Below are positions 51,410 to 60,288 of a DNA stretch of 64,000 nt, piece after piece. The DNA is taken from contig DATAOI010000052.1 of the NCBI GenBank assembly GCA_036265815.1, forward strand, positions 1-64,000, given 5' to 3'. How positions within the stretch are numbered: the first letter of the stretch is position 1; every line of letters starts with the position of its first letter. Position numbers and translations under genes: made by a program. The notes under the pieces were generated by a model, which did no database searches, was not told the DNA's origin, and saw nothing but the letters and a program-made list of their open reading frames with translations. The DNA comes from Gemmatimonadales bacterium (GTDB lineage: Bacteria > Gemmatimonadota > Gemmatimonadetes > Gemmatimonadales > GWC2-71-9).

Positions 51410-51773
51410 GCCTGCCTGATCTCGCCGGTCCTGAGAGACTATGCACCGCTGCCTGTATATCCCGGCCTAACACCTTGTACACCTTGGCGTTCTACTATGC
51501 ATAGTTGCCGGCCGAGAACTGCCCTCACTTGCGTCGAGTGACCGGGGGGCTGGACAGCGGGTGGGGGGCGAGAGCTAGAATGGCTATACGTCGCCCCCAC
51601 GCGGGGAGGGCGTGTTTGCATCCTCCGACCAAGCGGAGGGTCCACTCTCGCAGCTGACTTTCTCCTTGAGCTGCGAGCCCCCATCAGCGGCGGGGGCGAG
51701 GGCGTAGGAAGCGCCTCCAACGCGCGACCTGCAACCAGACCGAGTGCCGCACCAACAATGAAAAGAGGAGTTT
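51410..51773. other. Gap with structured leader upstream of the saccharopine-dehydrogenase-like gene
   Basis: About 360 nt without a protein gene. The second half, nearest the next gene, has several possible hairpins: CCTCCG/CGGAGG near 51625-51648, TCGCAGCT/AGCTGCGA near 51652-51680 and GCCCCC/GGGGGC near 51680-51705. A TAGAAT at about 51574 could be a -10 element. It may be a cis-regulatory RNA; no known riboswitch consensus was recognised. Confidence 0.4.
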
Positions 51774-53015
51774 GTGAAAGTCCTGGTGCTAGGCGCCGGC
51801 GCGGTGGGGACCGTGTCCGCCCTCAAATTCGTGCAGGACGCGATGCTCGAACAGCTCGTCATCGCCGACGCGGTTTCCGCCCGCGCATCCCTCCTAGCGG
51901 ATCGGCTCAACGACCCTCGAGTCACGGCGATCGCTCTCGACGCCGCCGATCAGGCTGCCGTCGCTCGCTCCATTCGTGAAACGGGTACGACCATCGTGCT
52001 CAACGCCGCGCTCCCGCGGACCAATCTCGACCTGATGCGCGCCTGCCTCGCCGCGGGCTGCGATTACATCGACATGGCCAGCGGCGGCACCGACGACGAT
52101 GGAATCCCCAAGTTGGAGGACCAGTTTGCCCTGGACGCCGAGTTCAGGGCGGCCGGCCGGCTGGCGCTCCTTGGCATGGGCGCCGACCCGGGGACAAGCA
52201 ACGTGTACGCCGCCTACGCCGCCAAGCACCTGCTCGACACCGTCACCGAGCTCCGGGTGCGGGACGGCGACAACTCCGTCTGCCAGGGACACGACGGCTT
52301 CGTCGCGGCCTTCAGCCCATGGGTCTTCATCGACGAGTGTCTCTGCAAGGCCGTCTCCTACCGGGATGGCCGCCACCATCTGGAGGAGCCGCTCACCGGG
52401 TTCGAGCCGTTCGACTTTCCCGAGCTCGGCGTCCTCAACTGCTACTACGTGGACCATGAGGAGTCGAAGACCCTGCCCCGGTTCTTCCCCCAGGCCCGGA
52501 CGGTCGACTTCAAGCTCTGCATGGACGACGTGACCGTCGAGACCCTGCGGGTGATGAAGCGCCTCGGTCTCTCGGGCAAGGACCGGGTGCGGGTAGGTGA
52601 TGCCTCCATCGCGCCGCGCGACCTGGTGGTGTCCCTGCTCCCGCAGCCCAAGGACCTGGCCGGCCGGATGCGGGGCAAGACCTGCGTCGGCACGCTGGCC
52701 AAAGGTCTCAAGAACGGCCAGCCCCGGGCCTTCTACATCTACAACATCGCGGACCACGAGACGGTGTTCGCCGAGCTCGGGGTGCAGGCGACCGCCTATC
52801 AGACCGGCATTCCGCCGGTCATCGCCGCCCGGCTGATCCATGAAGGCCGCTGGAGCGGGCCCGGCGTCCGCTCGCCAGAGGAGTTCGATCCCGATCCGTT
52901 CCTGGATCGGCTGGCGCGGGAAGGAATGCCCTGGCACATCCGGGACGACTCCGCCACCCTGCTGCACGCGCCGCGGGAGCGCACCATCCCCTTTCGTCCG
53001 ACCGTCGCAGCCTGA
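51774..53015 (+). CDS. Saccharopine dehydrogenase family protein
   Basis: A 413-aa NAD(P)-dependent enzyme. The N-terminal Rossmann motif VLVLGAGAVGTVSALKFVQD and the family blocks YIDMASGGTDDDG and ALLGMGADPGTSNVYAAYAA place it in the saccharopine/carboxynorspermidine dehydrogenase group. In a polyamine island a carboxy(nor)spermidine dehydrogenase is attractive, but a lysine-pathway role is also possible, and no carboxynorspermidine decarboxylase gene is present. GAGGAG lies 4 nt before the GTG start. Confidence 0.82.
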   Translation: MKVLVLGAGAVGTVSALKFVQDAMLEQLVIADAVSARASLLADRLNDPRVTAIALDAADQAAVARSIRETGTTIVLNAALPRTNLDLMRACLAAGCDYIDMASGGTDDDGIPKLEDQFALDAEFRAAGRLALLGMGADPGTSNVYAAYAAKHLLDTVTELRVRDGDNSVCQGHDGFVAAFSPWVFIDECLCKAVSYRDGRHHLEEPLTGFEPFDFPELGVLNCYYVDHEESKTLPRFFPQARTVDFKLCMDDVTVETLRVMKRLGLSGKDRVRVGDASIAPRDLVVSLLPQPKDLAGRMRGKTCVGTLAKGLKNGQPRAFYIYNIADHETVFAELGVQATAYQTGIPPVIAARLIHEGRWSGPGVRSPEEFDPDPFLDRLAREGMPWHIRDDSATLLHAPRERTIPFRPTVAA

Positions 53016-53021
53016 CCGCCG

Positions 53022-53098
53022 GTAACCGCCAAGGCACCGAACGCACCGAGGATATCGTCAGCGATATCGCCTTTGTGCTCTCGGTGCCTTGGTGGTAA
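53022..53098. repeat. Long interspersed inverted repeat
   Basis: Imperfect ~36-nt arms with a GATATCG/CGATATC core. The outer arm reads GTAACCGCCAAGGCACCGA on the left and TCGGTGCCTTGGTGGTAA on the right. Elements of the type ...ACCAAGGCACCGAG...CTCGGTGCCTTGGTGGT are dispersed in many bacterial genomes outside genes. It separates the dehydrogenase gene from the aldehyde dehydrogenase gene and may also act as a terminator. Confidence 0.65.
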
Positions 53099-53134
53099 GA
53101 TTTCGCCGAGACCCAGACGTAAGCGGAGGAGTCC

Positions 53135-54634
53135 ATGACGAGCACCGCGGCGGCACGGGGCAAGACCGGAAAGAGCGAGGTCACCCGGTATCAGATGTAC
53201 ATCGACGGCAAGTTTGTCGACGCCAGGAACGGCAAGACATTCGACGTATACGATCCCTCGACCGAGGGCGTCATCGCCACCTGTCCGGCCGGTGGGCCGG
53301 AGGATGTGGATCGCGCGGCGCAGGCGGCCGAGCGGGCCTTTCACGGTGGGTGGAAAGGCACGTCCGCCCAGGAGCGGGGGCGGATCCTCTTCCGGCTCGC
53401 CGAGCGGATTCGGGCCCGCCGCGCCGAGCTGGCCGAGCTGGAGACGGTCAACTCGGGCAAGCCGATCGTCGAGTCCGAATACGACATGGACGATACGGCC
53501 ACCTGCTACGAGTATTACGCCGGCCTGGCCACCAAGATCAACGGCGAGGTGCTGCCGGTCCCGGCCGATGCGGTCGCCTTCGCCATGCGCGAGCCGGTGG
53601 GCGTGGCCGGCCAGATCATCCCCTGGAACTATCCCCTGTTGATGGCAGCGTGGAAGATTGCGCCGGCGCTCGCGGCCGGCTGTACGGTCGTCATCAAGCC
53701 GGCCGAGCAGACGCCGCTCACCCTGCTCAAGCTGGCGGAGGATTTCGAGGCGGTGGGATTGCCGCCCGGCGTGGTCAACGTGGTCACCGGCGACGGCCCC
53801 GGCGCGGGTGCGCCGCTGGTGGCGCACCCGCTGGTGCGGAAGATCGCCTTCACCGGCAGCGCCGAGGTCGGCAAGCTGATCATGCGGAACGCCGCCGATC
53901 AGCTTAAGCGGGTCTCCCTCGAGCTCGGTGGCAAGTCGCCCAACATCTTCTTCAGCGACGCGGATTTCGAGAACGCGGTGGACGGCGCCCTGTTCGGCAC
54001 GTTCATCAATCAGGGCGAGGTCTGCTCGGCCGGCAGCCGGGTGCTGGTGCAGAAGGACATCTACCGGAAATTCGTGGACGCCGCCGCCGCCAAGGCCAAG
54101 ACGATCAAGCTCGGCCGCGGTCTGGACCGGGAGACCAAGATGGGGCCGCTGGTGAGCGCGGAGCAGCGCGACCGCGTAGCAAGCTACCTCACGGTCGGCC
54201 GCGGCGAAGCGAAGGTAGCCGTGGGCGGCGGGACGCCGAAGAGCTTCGACAAGGGCTGGTACGTCGAGCCCACCATCTTCTACGACGTGGACAATTCGGC
54301 CAGGATCGCCCAGGAAGAGATCTTCGGGCCGGTGATGAGCGTGATCCCGTTCCAAGACGAGGCGGACGCGATCCGGATCGCCAACGCCACTCCCTACGGG
54401 CTGGCGGCGGCGGTGTGGACCCGCGACATCTTCAAAGCCTTCCGGGTGGTCAAGTCACTGGAGGCGGGGATCGTCTGGGTCAACCACATGCAGCCCACTT
54501 TTGTGGAAGCTCCCTGGGGCGGGTACAAGGCGTCGGGCTTCGGTCGGGAGCTGGGGCACTGGGGCGTCGAGGAGTACCTGGAGACCAAGCAGGTGTTCAT
54601 CAACCTCGACGAGAAGCCGATCGGCTGGTATTGA
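53135..54634 (+). CDS. NAD(P)-dependent aldehyde dehydrogenase (betaine/aminobutyraldehyde type)
   Basis: A 499-aa aldehyde dehydrogenase. The nucleotide region has GCTVVIKPAEQTPLTLLKLA and the FTGS loop; the catalytic Glu is in SLELGGKSPNI and the catalytic Cys in NQGEVCSAGSR. It resembles BetB, PuuC and PatD enzymes acting on amino-aldehydes. In this neighbourhood oxidation of 4-aminobutanal (from PatA) to GABA is the likely job. GGAGGAG precedes the ATG. The dispersed repeat upstream makes it likely to have its own promoter. Confidence 0.92.
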   Translation: MTSTAAARGKTGKSEVTRYQMYIDGKFVDARNGKTFDVYDPSTEGVIATCPAGGPEDVDRAAQAAERAFHGGWKGTSAQERGRILFRLAERIRARRAELAELETVNSGKPIVESEYDMDDTATCYEYYAGLATKINGEVLPVPADAVAFAMREPVGVAGQIIPWNYPLLMAAWKIAPALAAGCTVVIKPAEQTPLTLLKLAEDFEAVGLPPGVVNVVTGDGPGAGAPLVAHPLVRKIAFTGSAEVGKLIMRNAADQLKRVSLELGGKSPNIFFSDADFENAVDGALFGTFINQGEVCSAGSRVLVQKDIYRKFVDAAAAKAKTIKLGRGLDRETKMGPLVSAEQRDRVASYLTVGRGEAKVAVGGGTPKSFDKGWYVEPTIFYDVDNSARIAQEEIFGPVMSVIPFQDEADAIRIANATPYGLAAAVWTRDIFKAFRVVKSLEAGIVWVNHMQPTFVEAPWGGYKASGFGRELGHWGVEEYLETKQVFINLDEKPIGWY

Positions 54635-54680
54635 GGGCGCCGCCCTGGCGTCTTCCGCAGTCCTGCCGTTTGTTTCGGCC

Positions 54681-56453
54681 ATGCAAGACATCACCCTGTC
54701 GGCGAGAGCGATCGAGCTCGACGCCGCCATCCTCGAGGCCGCCATCACGGCGGCCCTCGGGGTGCTGTGCGCCTTCCTCTATCAGCGATACCGGAAGCCG
54801 TATCTCGCCTGGTGGGCGGTGGCGTGGGGCCTCTACCTGCTCCGGGTCGGCGCCATCACCAGCTTTCTGGTGACCACGCACCGCATCTGGCTCTACTGGC
54901 ACCAGGTCATCACCGGATGGACCGCGCTCGCGCTGCTGGGGGCCGCGCTGGTCTTCTCTCAGCAGGTGCAATGGCGCCGCTGGTACCTGGCCCTCGTGCT
55001 TTTCCCGCCGGTCTGGTCCTATATCGCCATCTACCGACTGGACCACTTCCTCTGGGCCGCGGGCCCGGCGGTGCTCTTCCTCAGTCTGGCCACGCTCTGG
55101 ACCGGATGGGTCTTCGCGCGCTACCGGCGGCAGGTGGCCTCGAGTGGCGCGACCCTCCTCTCCACGGCCTTTCTGCTGTGGGGCGTACACCATCTGGATT
55201 ATCCCTTCCTCCGGGCACGTGGCACCTGGGTGCCCTGGGGCTACTATCTGGACATCCTCCTGACGCTCGTCGTAGGCACCGGCATCCTGCTGCTGGTGCT
55301 GGACGATCTCCGCCGGGGACTCAGCGCCCTCTCCGCCCTCTCCGGAGATCTCCAGCACGCCGGCCGGGAGCAGGACGTGCTCTCGGTCCTGCTTGCCCGC
55401 CCGCTCACACTGCCGACCGTCCGCGGAAGCGCGCTCTTCCTGATCCAGCACGGCCGGCTTCGGCTGGTGCGCGGGGCCGGCGTCTGCGAGCAGTGGACCG
55501 AGGCCGACCAGCCGGGTGAGGGCGGCGCGGGAGCGCTCGCCCGGGCCATCGAATCGGGCCTGCCCCAAGTCACCGGCAAGTGGGCGTACGGCGAGTCGAG
55601 CTATCCATTCGCCGCAGTGCTCCCGCTGCTGCGGCGGGACGAGGTCATGGGGGCGCTCGTGCTCGTGGGTGAGGCTCGGGATCCGTTCACCGCGCTGGAC
55701 GACCGGTTTCTCGTGGCCCTGGGCCAGCAGGTGGGAGCCGCCCTGGAGAACGCGGACCTCTACACCCGGCTGGAGGCCCGCACGGTCGAGCTGGCACGGC
55801 TGTCGTCCCGGATGATCGAGCAGCAAGAGGAGGAGCGGCGCCGGCTCTCTCGCGAGTTGCACGACGAGACGGCCCAGGTCTTCTCCGCTGTCAAGATGGA
55901 GTTGGGAGTCCTGCGTGAGGCCGTCGCGCCCGAGCAGGGCGCCCGTTTGGATCAGGTACTCGGGTTGATCGATACCGGGATCCGGAGCATCCGGAGCGTC
56001 ACCAACGATCTCCGCCCATCGATCCTGGACGATCTCGGGCTGCTGCCGGCGCTCAGGTCGCTGGTCGCGGACTTCAGCGAGCGCAGCGGCATCCGTACCG
56101 GGCTCGCGGCTCCGGGCACGCTGCCACCGCTCTCCGAGGAGGCGGAGCTGGCCCTGTTCCGCGCGCTGCAGGAGGCGCTGTCCAACGTGCTCCGCCACGC
56201 CGGCGCGCGGACGGTGGAGGTGGGAATCTCGGTGGGTCCGACCGGCGTGCTGCTGGCCGTCCGGGACGACGGGCGGGGCCCGCCGACACTACCGCCGGAG
56301 CGGCTGGAAGGAGCAGGGCACATGGGCCTCGCGGGCATGCGCGAGCGCATCAAGGCCCTCGGTGGGAGCCTTCGCTTTGGCCGCGCGGCCGACTCGGGCG
56401 GTGGTGCCTCGCTGGAGGTGCTCGTGCCGGTCGGCTCAGCAGACAGCGGATGA
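54681..56453 (+). CDS. Membrane histidine kinase with GAF domain (NarX/DegS-type)
   Basis: A 590-aa sensor kinase. Residues ~15-235 contain about seven hydrophobic helices (ITAALGVLCAFLYQRYRK, VITGWTALALLGAALVF, LDILLTLVVGTGILLLVL). A GAF-like domain follows (FAAVLPLLRRDEVMGALVLV), then a HisKA_3 dimerisation domain (RRRLSRELHDETAQVFSAVK, His near 394) and an ATPase domain (LQEALSNVLRHAG, DDGRG, GLAGMRERIKALGG). The ligand is unknown. The ATG at 54681 has a weak ribosome-binding site. It overlaps the regulator gene by 4 nt (ATGA). Confidence 0.9.
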   Translation: MQDITLSARAIELDAAILEAAITAALGVLCAFLYQRYRKPYLAWWAVAWGLYLLRVGAITSFLVTTHRIWLYWHQVITGWTALALLGAALVFSQQVQWRRWYLALVLFPPVWSYIAIYRLDHFLWAAGPAVLFLSLATLWTGWVFARYRRQVASSGATLLSTAFLLWGVHHLDYPFLRARGTWVPWGYYLDILLTLVVGTGILLLVLDDLRRGLSALSALSGDLQHAGREQDVLSVLLARPLTLPTVRGSALFLIQHGRLRLVRGAGVCEQWTEADQPGEGGAGALARAIESGLPQVTGKWAYGESSYPFAAVLPLLRRDEVMGALVLVGEARDPFTALDDRFLVALGQQVGAALENADLYTRLEARTVELARLSSRMIEQQEEERRRLSRELHDETAQVFSAVKMELGVLREAVAPEQGARLDQVLGLIDTGIRSIRSVTNDLRPSILDDLGLLPALRSLVADFSERSGIRTGLAAPGTLPPLSEEAELALFRALQEALSNVLRHAGARTVEVGISVGPTGVLLAVRDDGRGPPTLPPERLEGAGHMGLAGMRERIKALGGSLRFGRAADSGGGASLEVLVPVGSADSG

Positions 56454-57112
56454 GCGGGGAAACGGTGCGGGTGCTAGTGGCGGACGATCACGCCATCGTC
56501 AGGACCGGCATACGCCACGTGCTGGAAGGCGAGCCGGGATTCGCCGTCGTGGCCGAGGCCGCTACCGGGACTGAAGCCCTGGCCCTGGCTCTGGAGCTCC
56601 GGCCCGATGTGGCCGTCCTGGATATCTCGATGCCGGGGCAATCCGGACTGGAGGTCACGGCCGAGCTGCTGCATCACTGTCCGGATACCCGGGTGCTCAT
56701 CCTGAGCATGCACGACAACACGGAATACGTGCTGGAGAGCGTGCGGGCCGGGGCCCATGGCTATCTGCTGAAAGACACCGCGGCCACCGAGCTGCGCGGG
56801 GCGGTGCGGGCGGTGTACCAGGGCGAATCCTATTTCAGCCCGCCCATAGCGAGCCGGCTGAGCGCGGTGGTGCGAGGGGATCTTCCGGAGTCTGCCACCC
56901 CTGCCAGACTGCTGGCGCAGCTCACCGCCCGGGAACGCCAGGTGCTGATCGGGGTCACCCGGGGGCTCACGAATAAGGAGATCGCGGCGGAGCTGGGCAT
57001 CAGTCACCGGACCGTGGAGACGCACCGGGAGAGCTTGATGCGCAAGTTGATGCTCAGGAGCGTGGCCGAGCTGACCCGCTTCGCCCTGGAGACTGGGGTG
57101 ATCGGCGGGTAG
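56450..57112 (+). CDS. LuxR/NarL-family response regulator
   Basis: A 220-aa regulator: receiver with phospho-Asp 58 (VAVLDISMPG) and Lys in GYLLKDTAATE, then a LuxR-type helix-turn-helix (LTAREREV-like block LTARERQVLIGVTRGLTNKE and ISHRTVETHRESLMRKL). It is the cognate partner of the kinase whose stop it overlaps. Targets are unknown; hemH begins 19 nt downstream and could be co-transcribed. Confidence 0.95.
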   Translation: MSGETVRVLVADDHAIVRTGIRHVLEGEPGFAVVAEAATGTEALALALELRPDVAVLDISMPGQSGLEVTAELLHHCPDTRVLILSMHDNTEYVLESVRAGAHGYLLKDTAATELRGAVRAVYQGESYFSPPIASRLSAVVRGDLPESATPARLLAQLTARERQVLIGVTRGLTNKEIAAELGISHRTVETHRESLMRKLMLRSVAELTRFALETGVIGG

Positions 57113-57131
57113 CGCGGATTATATTGGGGCC

Positions 57132-58229
57132 ATGAGCACAGTGAAGACCGGCATCGTGATGATGAACCTCGGCGGCCCCGCCAACCTCGATCAGGTGGAG
57201 CCGTTCCTCCTCGAGCTGTTTGCCGACCGCGAGATCATCCAGCTCCCCTTCCAGCGTTGGCTCGGCCCCTATATCGCCCGCCGCCGCACCCCCAAGGTCA
57301 AGGGCCTGTACGCCAGCATCGGCGGCGGCTCACCCATCCTACGCTATACCCAGGCGCAGGGGCGGGGCATGGTGGAACGGCTGGATCGGCTCTCGCCGGA
57401 GACCGCTCCGCACGCCTTCTACGTGGCCTTCCGGTACGTTCATCCGAAGAGCGACGACGCACTCCGGGCCATGGCGGCCGACGGGGTGCAGCGGGCCGTG
57501 GCGTTCACTCAATATCCCCAGTGGTCCTGCAGCACCACCGGCTCCAGCCTCAACGAGCTCTGGCGCGCAACGGAGCGGACTGGCCTGCGCGACCGGTTCG
57601 AGTGGAGCCTCATCGACCGCTGGCCGGTGCATCCCGGCTTCATCGCCGCGATGACCGAGACGGTGCGGGAAGGGCTGGAGCAATTCGAGGGGGCGGACCG
57701 GGACAAGGTGCTGCTGCTCTTCAGTGCCCACTCGCTGCCGCTCGCCGTGATCGACCGGGGCGACTCGTATCCCCAGGAGGTCGGGGCCAGCGTGCAGCGG
57801 GTGGTCGAGTTGCTGGGCGCTCCCAATCCGTACCTGCTGGCCTATCAGTCGGACGTTGGTCCGGTGCGCTGGCTGGGACCCCGGACCGAGCAGGTTATCC
57901 GCCGATTGGGGGCGCGGGGCCAGAAGCATGTGCTGGTCATTCCCATCGCGTTCACCAGCGATCACATCGAGACCCTCTCCGAGCTCGACCGGGAGTACGG
58001 GGAAGTCGCGCACCACTCGGGCATCACCCACTACAAGCGGGCCCCGGCCCTGAACGACCGCCCTGCATTCCTGGACGCTCTGGCCGACATCGTCCGCGAG
58101 CACCTGTCGTCCGGCCAGCCCTATACCACCCAATACACGACACGTTGCGCCGGCTGCGTCAATCCGCAATGCCGGCACATGCTGAATCCGGTGAGCTCGA
58201 TGTCGGTGGTGGCCAGCGAGAGGGGCTGA
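57132..58229 (+). CDS. hemH: Ferrochelatase
   Basis: A 365-aa enzyme that inserts Fe(II) into protoporphyrin IX, the last step of haem b synthesis. Family blocks are GIVMMNLGGPANLDQVEPFL, GGGSPI near residue 60, VAFTQYPQWSCSTTGSSLNE, LLFSAHSLPLAVIDRGD with the metal-site His, and ITSDHIET-like FTSDHIETLSELDREY. The C-terminus has three Cys (CAGCVNPQC), resembling the Fe-S-binding tail of some ferrochelatases, with a fourth ligand uncertain. It converges with hemA, 24 nt apart. Confidence 0.95.
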   Translation: MSTVKTGIVMMNLGGPANLDQVEPFLLELFADREIIQLPFQRWLGPYIARRRTPKVKGLYASIGGGSPILRYTQAQGRGMVERLDRLSPETAPHAFYVAFRYVHPKSDDALRAMAADGVQRAVAFTQYPQWSCSTTGSSLNELWRATERTGLRDRFEWSLIDRWPVHPGFIAAMTETVREGLEQFEGADRDKVLLLFSAHSLPLAVIDRGDSYPQEVGASVQRVVELLGAPNPYLLAYQSDVGPVRWLGPRTEQVIRRLGARGQKHVLVIPIAFTSDHIETLSELDREYGEVAHHSGITHYKRAPALNDRPAFLDALADIVREHLSSGQPYTTQYTTRCAGCVNPQCRHMLNPVSSMSVVASERG

Positions 58230-58253
58230 AGCGAAGGGGCGGGAACGCTGCGG

Positions 58254-59465
58254 TCAGCCATCCTCCCGAAGGGATCGGCTGGCGGGATAGAGTACCCGCC
58301 GCACCAGCCGGTCGGCCATCTCCCGCACTACCTGACGCTCCCGATCCGAGAGCACGGCCAGTTGGGCCAGGGCCCACGCCGCTTCCTGCTCCGCCATCTG
58401 CGCGCCGAGGCGATGCAGCTCCGCCAGCCGTGGAGCCGCGGCGCGGCCGCGAAGGCTCTGTGCCAGGCGTGCGATCTCCTCGGTCACGACCCGCTGGGCT
58501 TCGGCCAGGGCGGCCGAGGCTGTTCCGGCGGCGGGGCAGCAGAGCCGCTGCAGATCGTCCAGATCGTAGAGCCGCACCCCCGGCACCGCGCGGGCGGCGG
58601 GCTCGACGTTGCGGGGAACCGCCAGGTCCATCACGATCAGAGGCTCTCGCTCGCGCCCCGCCACCGCTTGGGCCAGCTGCCGGGCGGCGATCACCGGGCG
58701 TGAAGACCCGGTGGCGACGATCAGAAGGTCGGCATCCCGGAGCAGCTCGTCCAAGGCACCCCACGGCCTGGCCTCGGCTCGCCACGCGGCGGCTAGCACG
58801 CTTGCCCGGTCGGGGTTGCGATTCACCAGGCTGGTCCGCTCCACCTTGTGCTGGTGGAGCGACCGCAAAACACCTTCCGCCGCCTCACCCGCCCCAAGCA
58901 CCACCGCCCGGCAGCGCGCCAGGCCAGTCATCCGGTCCGCGGCCGCCAGGTCCACCGCGGCGGAGCTGACCGAGGCTGGATGCCGCCCGAGAAGCGTCTC
59001 GCTCCTCACCCGGCGCCCGGTCGAGAGGGCCGCCGAGAAGATGGCATCCATCTCTCTCGTGGTGGTGCCGGCGGCCCGCGCGGCGTCGTATGCGCCCCGC
59101 ACCTGGCCCAGAATCTCGGTCTCGCCCAGGATCTGAGAATCGAGTCCAGCGGCGACGGTGAACAGGTGGTGTACCGCGTCCAGACCGTCGAGCCGGATGA
59201 GCGCGTGCTCCTCGGTCACGCCCCGCTCGCGAGCGAATTCGCGAAACCAGGATTCCGAATCCTGGTCGCCACTCCAATACAGCTCGCATCGATTGCAGGT
59301 GGAGAGAAGAAGGGCGCTGCGGTCAACCGTATGTTCGCACTCCAGCAACGCGCGCACTTCGGCCGGCGAGGACGCGAACCGCTCACGGACCCCGACCGGA
59401 GTCGTATGGTGGCTTACGCCAATGACATGGAACGAGAGGTCCGATGGCACACGAGAAGCGTACAT
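58254..59465 (-). CDS. hemA: Glutamyl-tRNA reductase
   Basis: A 403-aa enzyme starting tetrapyrrole synthesis by reducing Glu-tRNA to glutamate-1-semialdehyde with NADPH. The catalytic Cys is about residue 57 in LSTCNRCELYW; other blocks are GVSHHTTPVGVRERF, LFTVAAGLDSQILGETEILG and the nucleotide-binding AVVLGAGEAAEGVLRSL. The ATG at 59465 is listed; an ATG at 59492 in the same frame, behind GGGGGG, is an alternative. It converges with hemH, so both ends of haem synthesis lie together. Confidence 0.93.
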   Translation of the reverse strand: MYASRVPSDLSFHVIGVSHHTTPVGVRERFASSPAEVRALLECEHTVDRSALLLSTCNRCELYWSGDQDSESWFREFARERGVTEEHALIRLDGLDAVHHLFTVAAGLDSQILGETEILGQVRGAYDAARAAGTTTREMDAIFSAALSTGRRVRSETLLGRHPASVSSAAVDLAAADRMTGLARCRAVVLGAGEAAEGVLRSLHQHKVERTSLVNRNPDRASVLAAAWRAEARPWGALDELLRDADLLIVATGSSRPVIAARQLAQAVAGREREPLIVMDLAVPRNVEPAARAVPGVRLYDLDDLQRLCCPAAGTASAALAEAQRVVTEEIARLAQSLRGRAAAPRLAELHRLGAQMAEQEAAWALAQLAVLSDRERQVVREMADRLVRRVLYPASRSLREDG

Positions 59466-59541
59466 CCCGCGTCCGGGGGGGACAATCCGCATCCCCCCGG
59501 AGCGGTTCTCCGTATCTTTACGGAGCACTAGGCTCGACGTC

Positions 59542-60111
59542 TCAGCGCTGCCCTGTTCTGCCGGCAGAGCCCTCCTCTTCAGGATCCCGCTCGCCGCTCT
59601 TCTTTGACGCCCGGGTCTGGACCGACGGCCCCGAGCTCACCTGAGCTGCCTGATTACCGACAGCCGAGCTGACCGGAATCTCCCGCGGCTTGGCCCGTTC
59701 GCTTTTCGGGATCCTGACGGTCAGGATGCCGTGCTCGTACGTGGCCGAGATCTTCTCGGGATCGACGGTGTTCGGCAGGGCGAAGGTGCGCTCGAACGCC
59801 CCATAGCTGCGCTCGTAGCGGTGAATCCGCTCCGCCTGGTCATCCGCATGCTGCCGCTTCTCCCCCCGGATAGTCAGCATGTTGTTCTCCAAGGACAACT
59901 TCACGTCCTCGGGCCGGACACCCGGCAGCTCCATGGTAATCTGGAGACTCTCGGAGTCCTCGCTGACGTCGGTCGGCGCGAACCAGGCCGAGGTGATCGC
60001 CGCGCTGGGCTCGGCGAACGGGAAGCCGGTAAACGCCTCGTCGAGGAGACGGTTCAGCCGCTGAAGGCCGAACATGCTCTGGGGATTATCCCGGTACCTG
60101 CTGATTGCCAT
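59542..60111 (-). CDS. Small heat-shock protein (Hsp20)
   Basis: A 189-aa alpha-crystallin-domain chaperone that holds unfolding proteins. The domain runs from about residue 40: LQITMELPGVRPEDVKLSLE, NNMLTIRGEKRQ, then FALPNTVDPEKISATYEHGI with LTVRIPKSERAKPREIPV (I-x-I/V anchor). A 35-residue charged tail rich in Ser, Lys and Glu follows. The ATG at 60111 has a strong AAGGAGGG upstream, which excludes the longer frame. Confidence 0.95.
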   Translation of the reverse strand: MAISRYRDNPQSMFGLQRLNRLLDEAFTGFPFAEPSAAITSAWFAPTDVSEDSESLQITMELPGVRPEDVKLSLENNMLTIRGEKRQHADDQAERIHRYERSYGAFERTFALPNTVDPEKISATYEHGILTVRIPKSERAKPREIPVSSAVGNQAAQVSSGPSVQTRASKKSGERDPEEEGSAGRTGQR

Positions 60112-60288
60112 ACATCCCTCCTTGAAGCCGTACCAAACGAAAAACACGCTCAGTGATGCCGTTGCCGACAAAGCGGGCCCTTACGCTGGCCAAGTGGCCG
60201 AGGTGCGCCCGTGACCCGCATCACCGAATGAGATCACGCGACGCACCGGCCCGGAATGCACTCCGCATGCCCGAAGGAGGAACTGGAA

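Noticed and set aside
53022-53098. Insertion sequence
   Set aside because: There is no transposase gene and no target-site duplication; the element is only a hairpin.
57257-58969. 570-codon frame over hemH and hemA
   Set aside because: Shadow of two clear haem genes; strongly Pro/Arg/Gly-biased.
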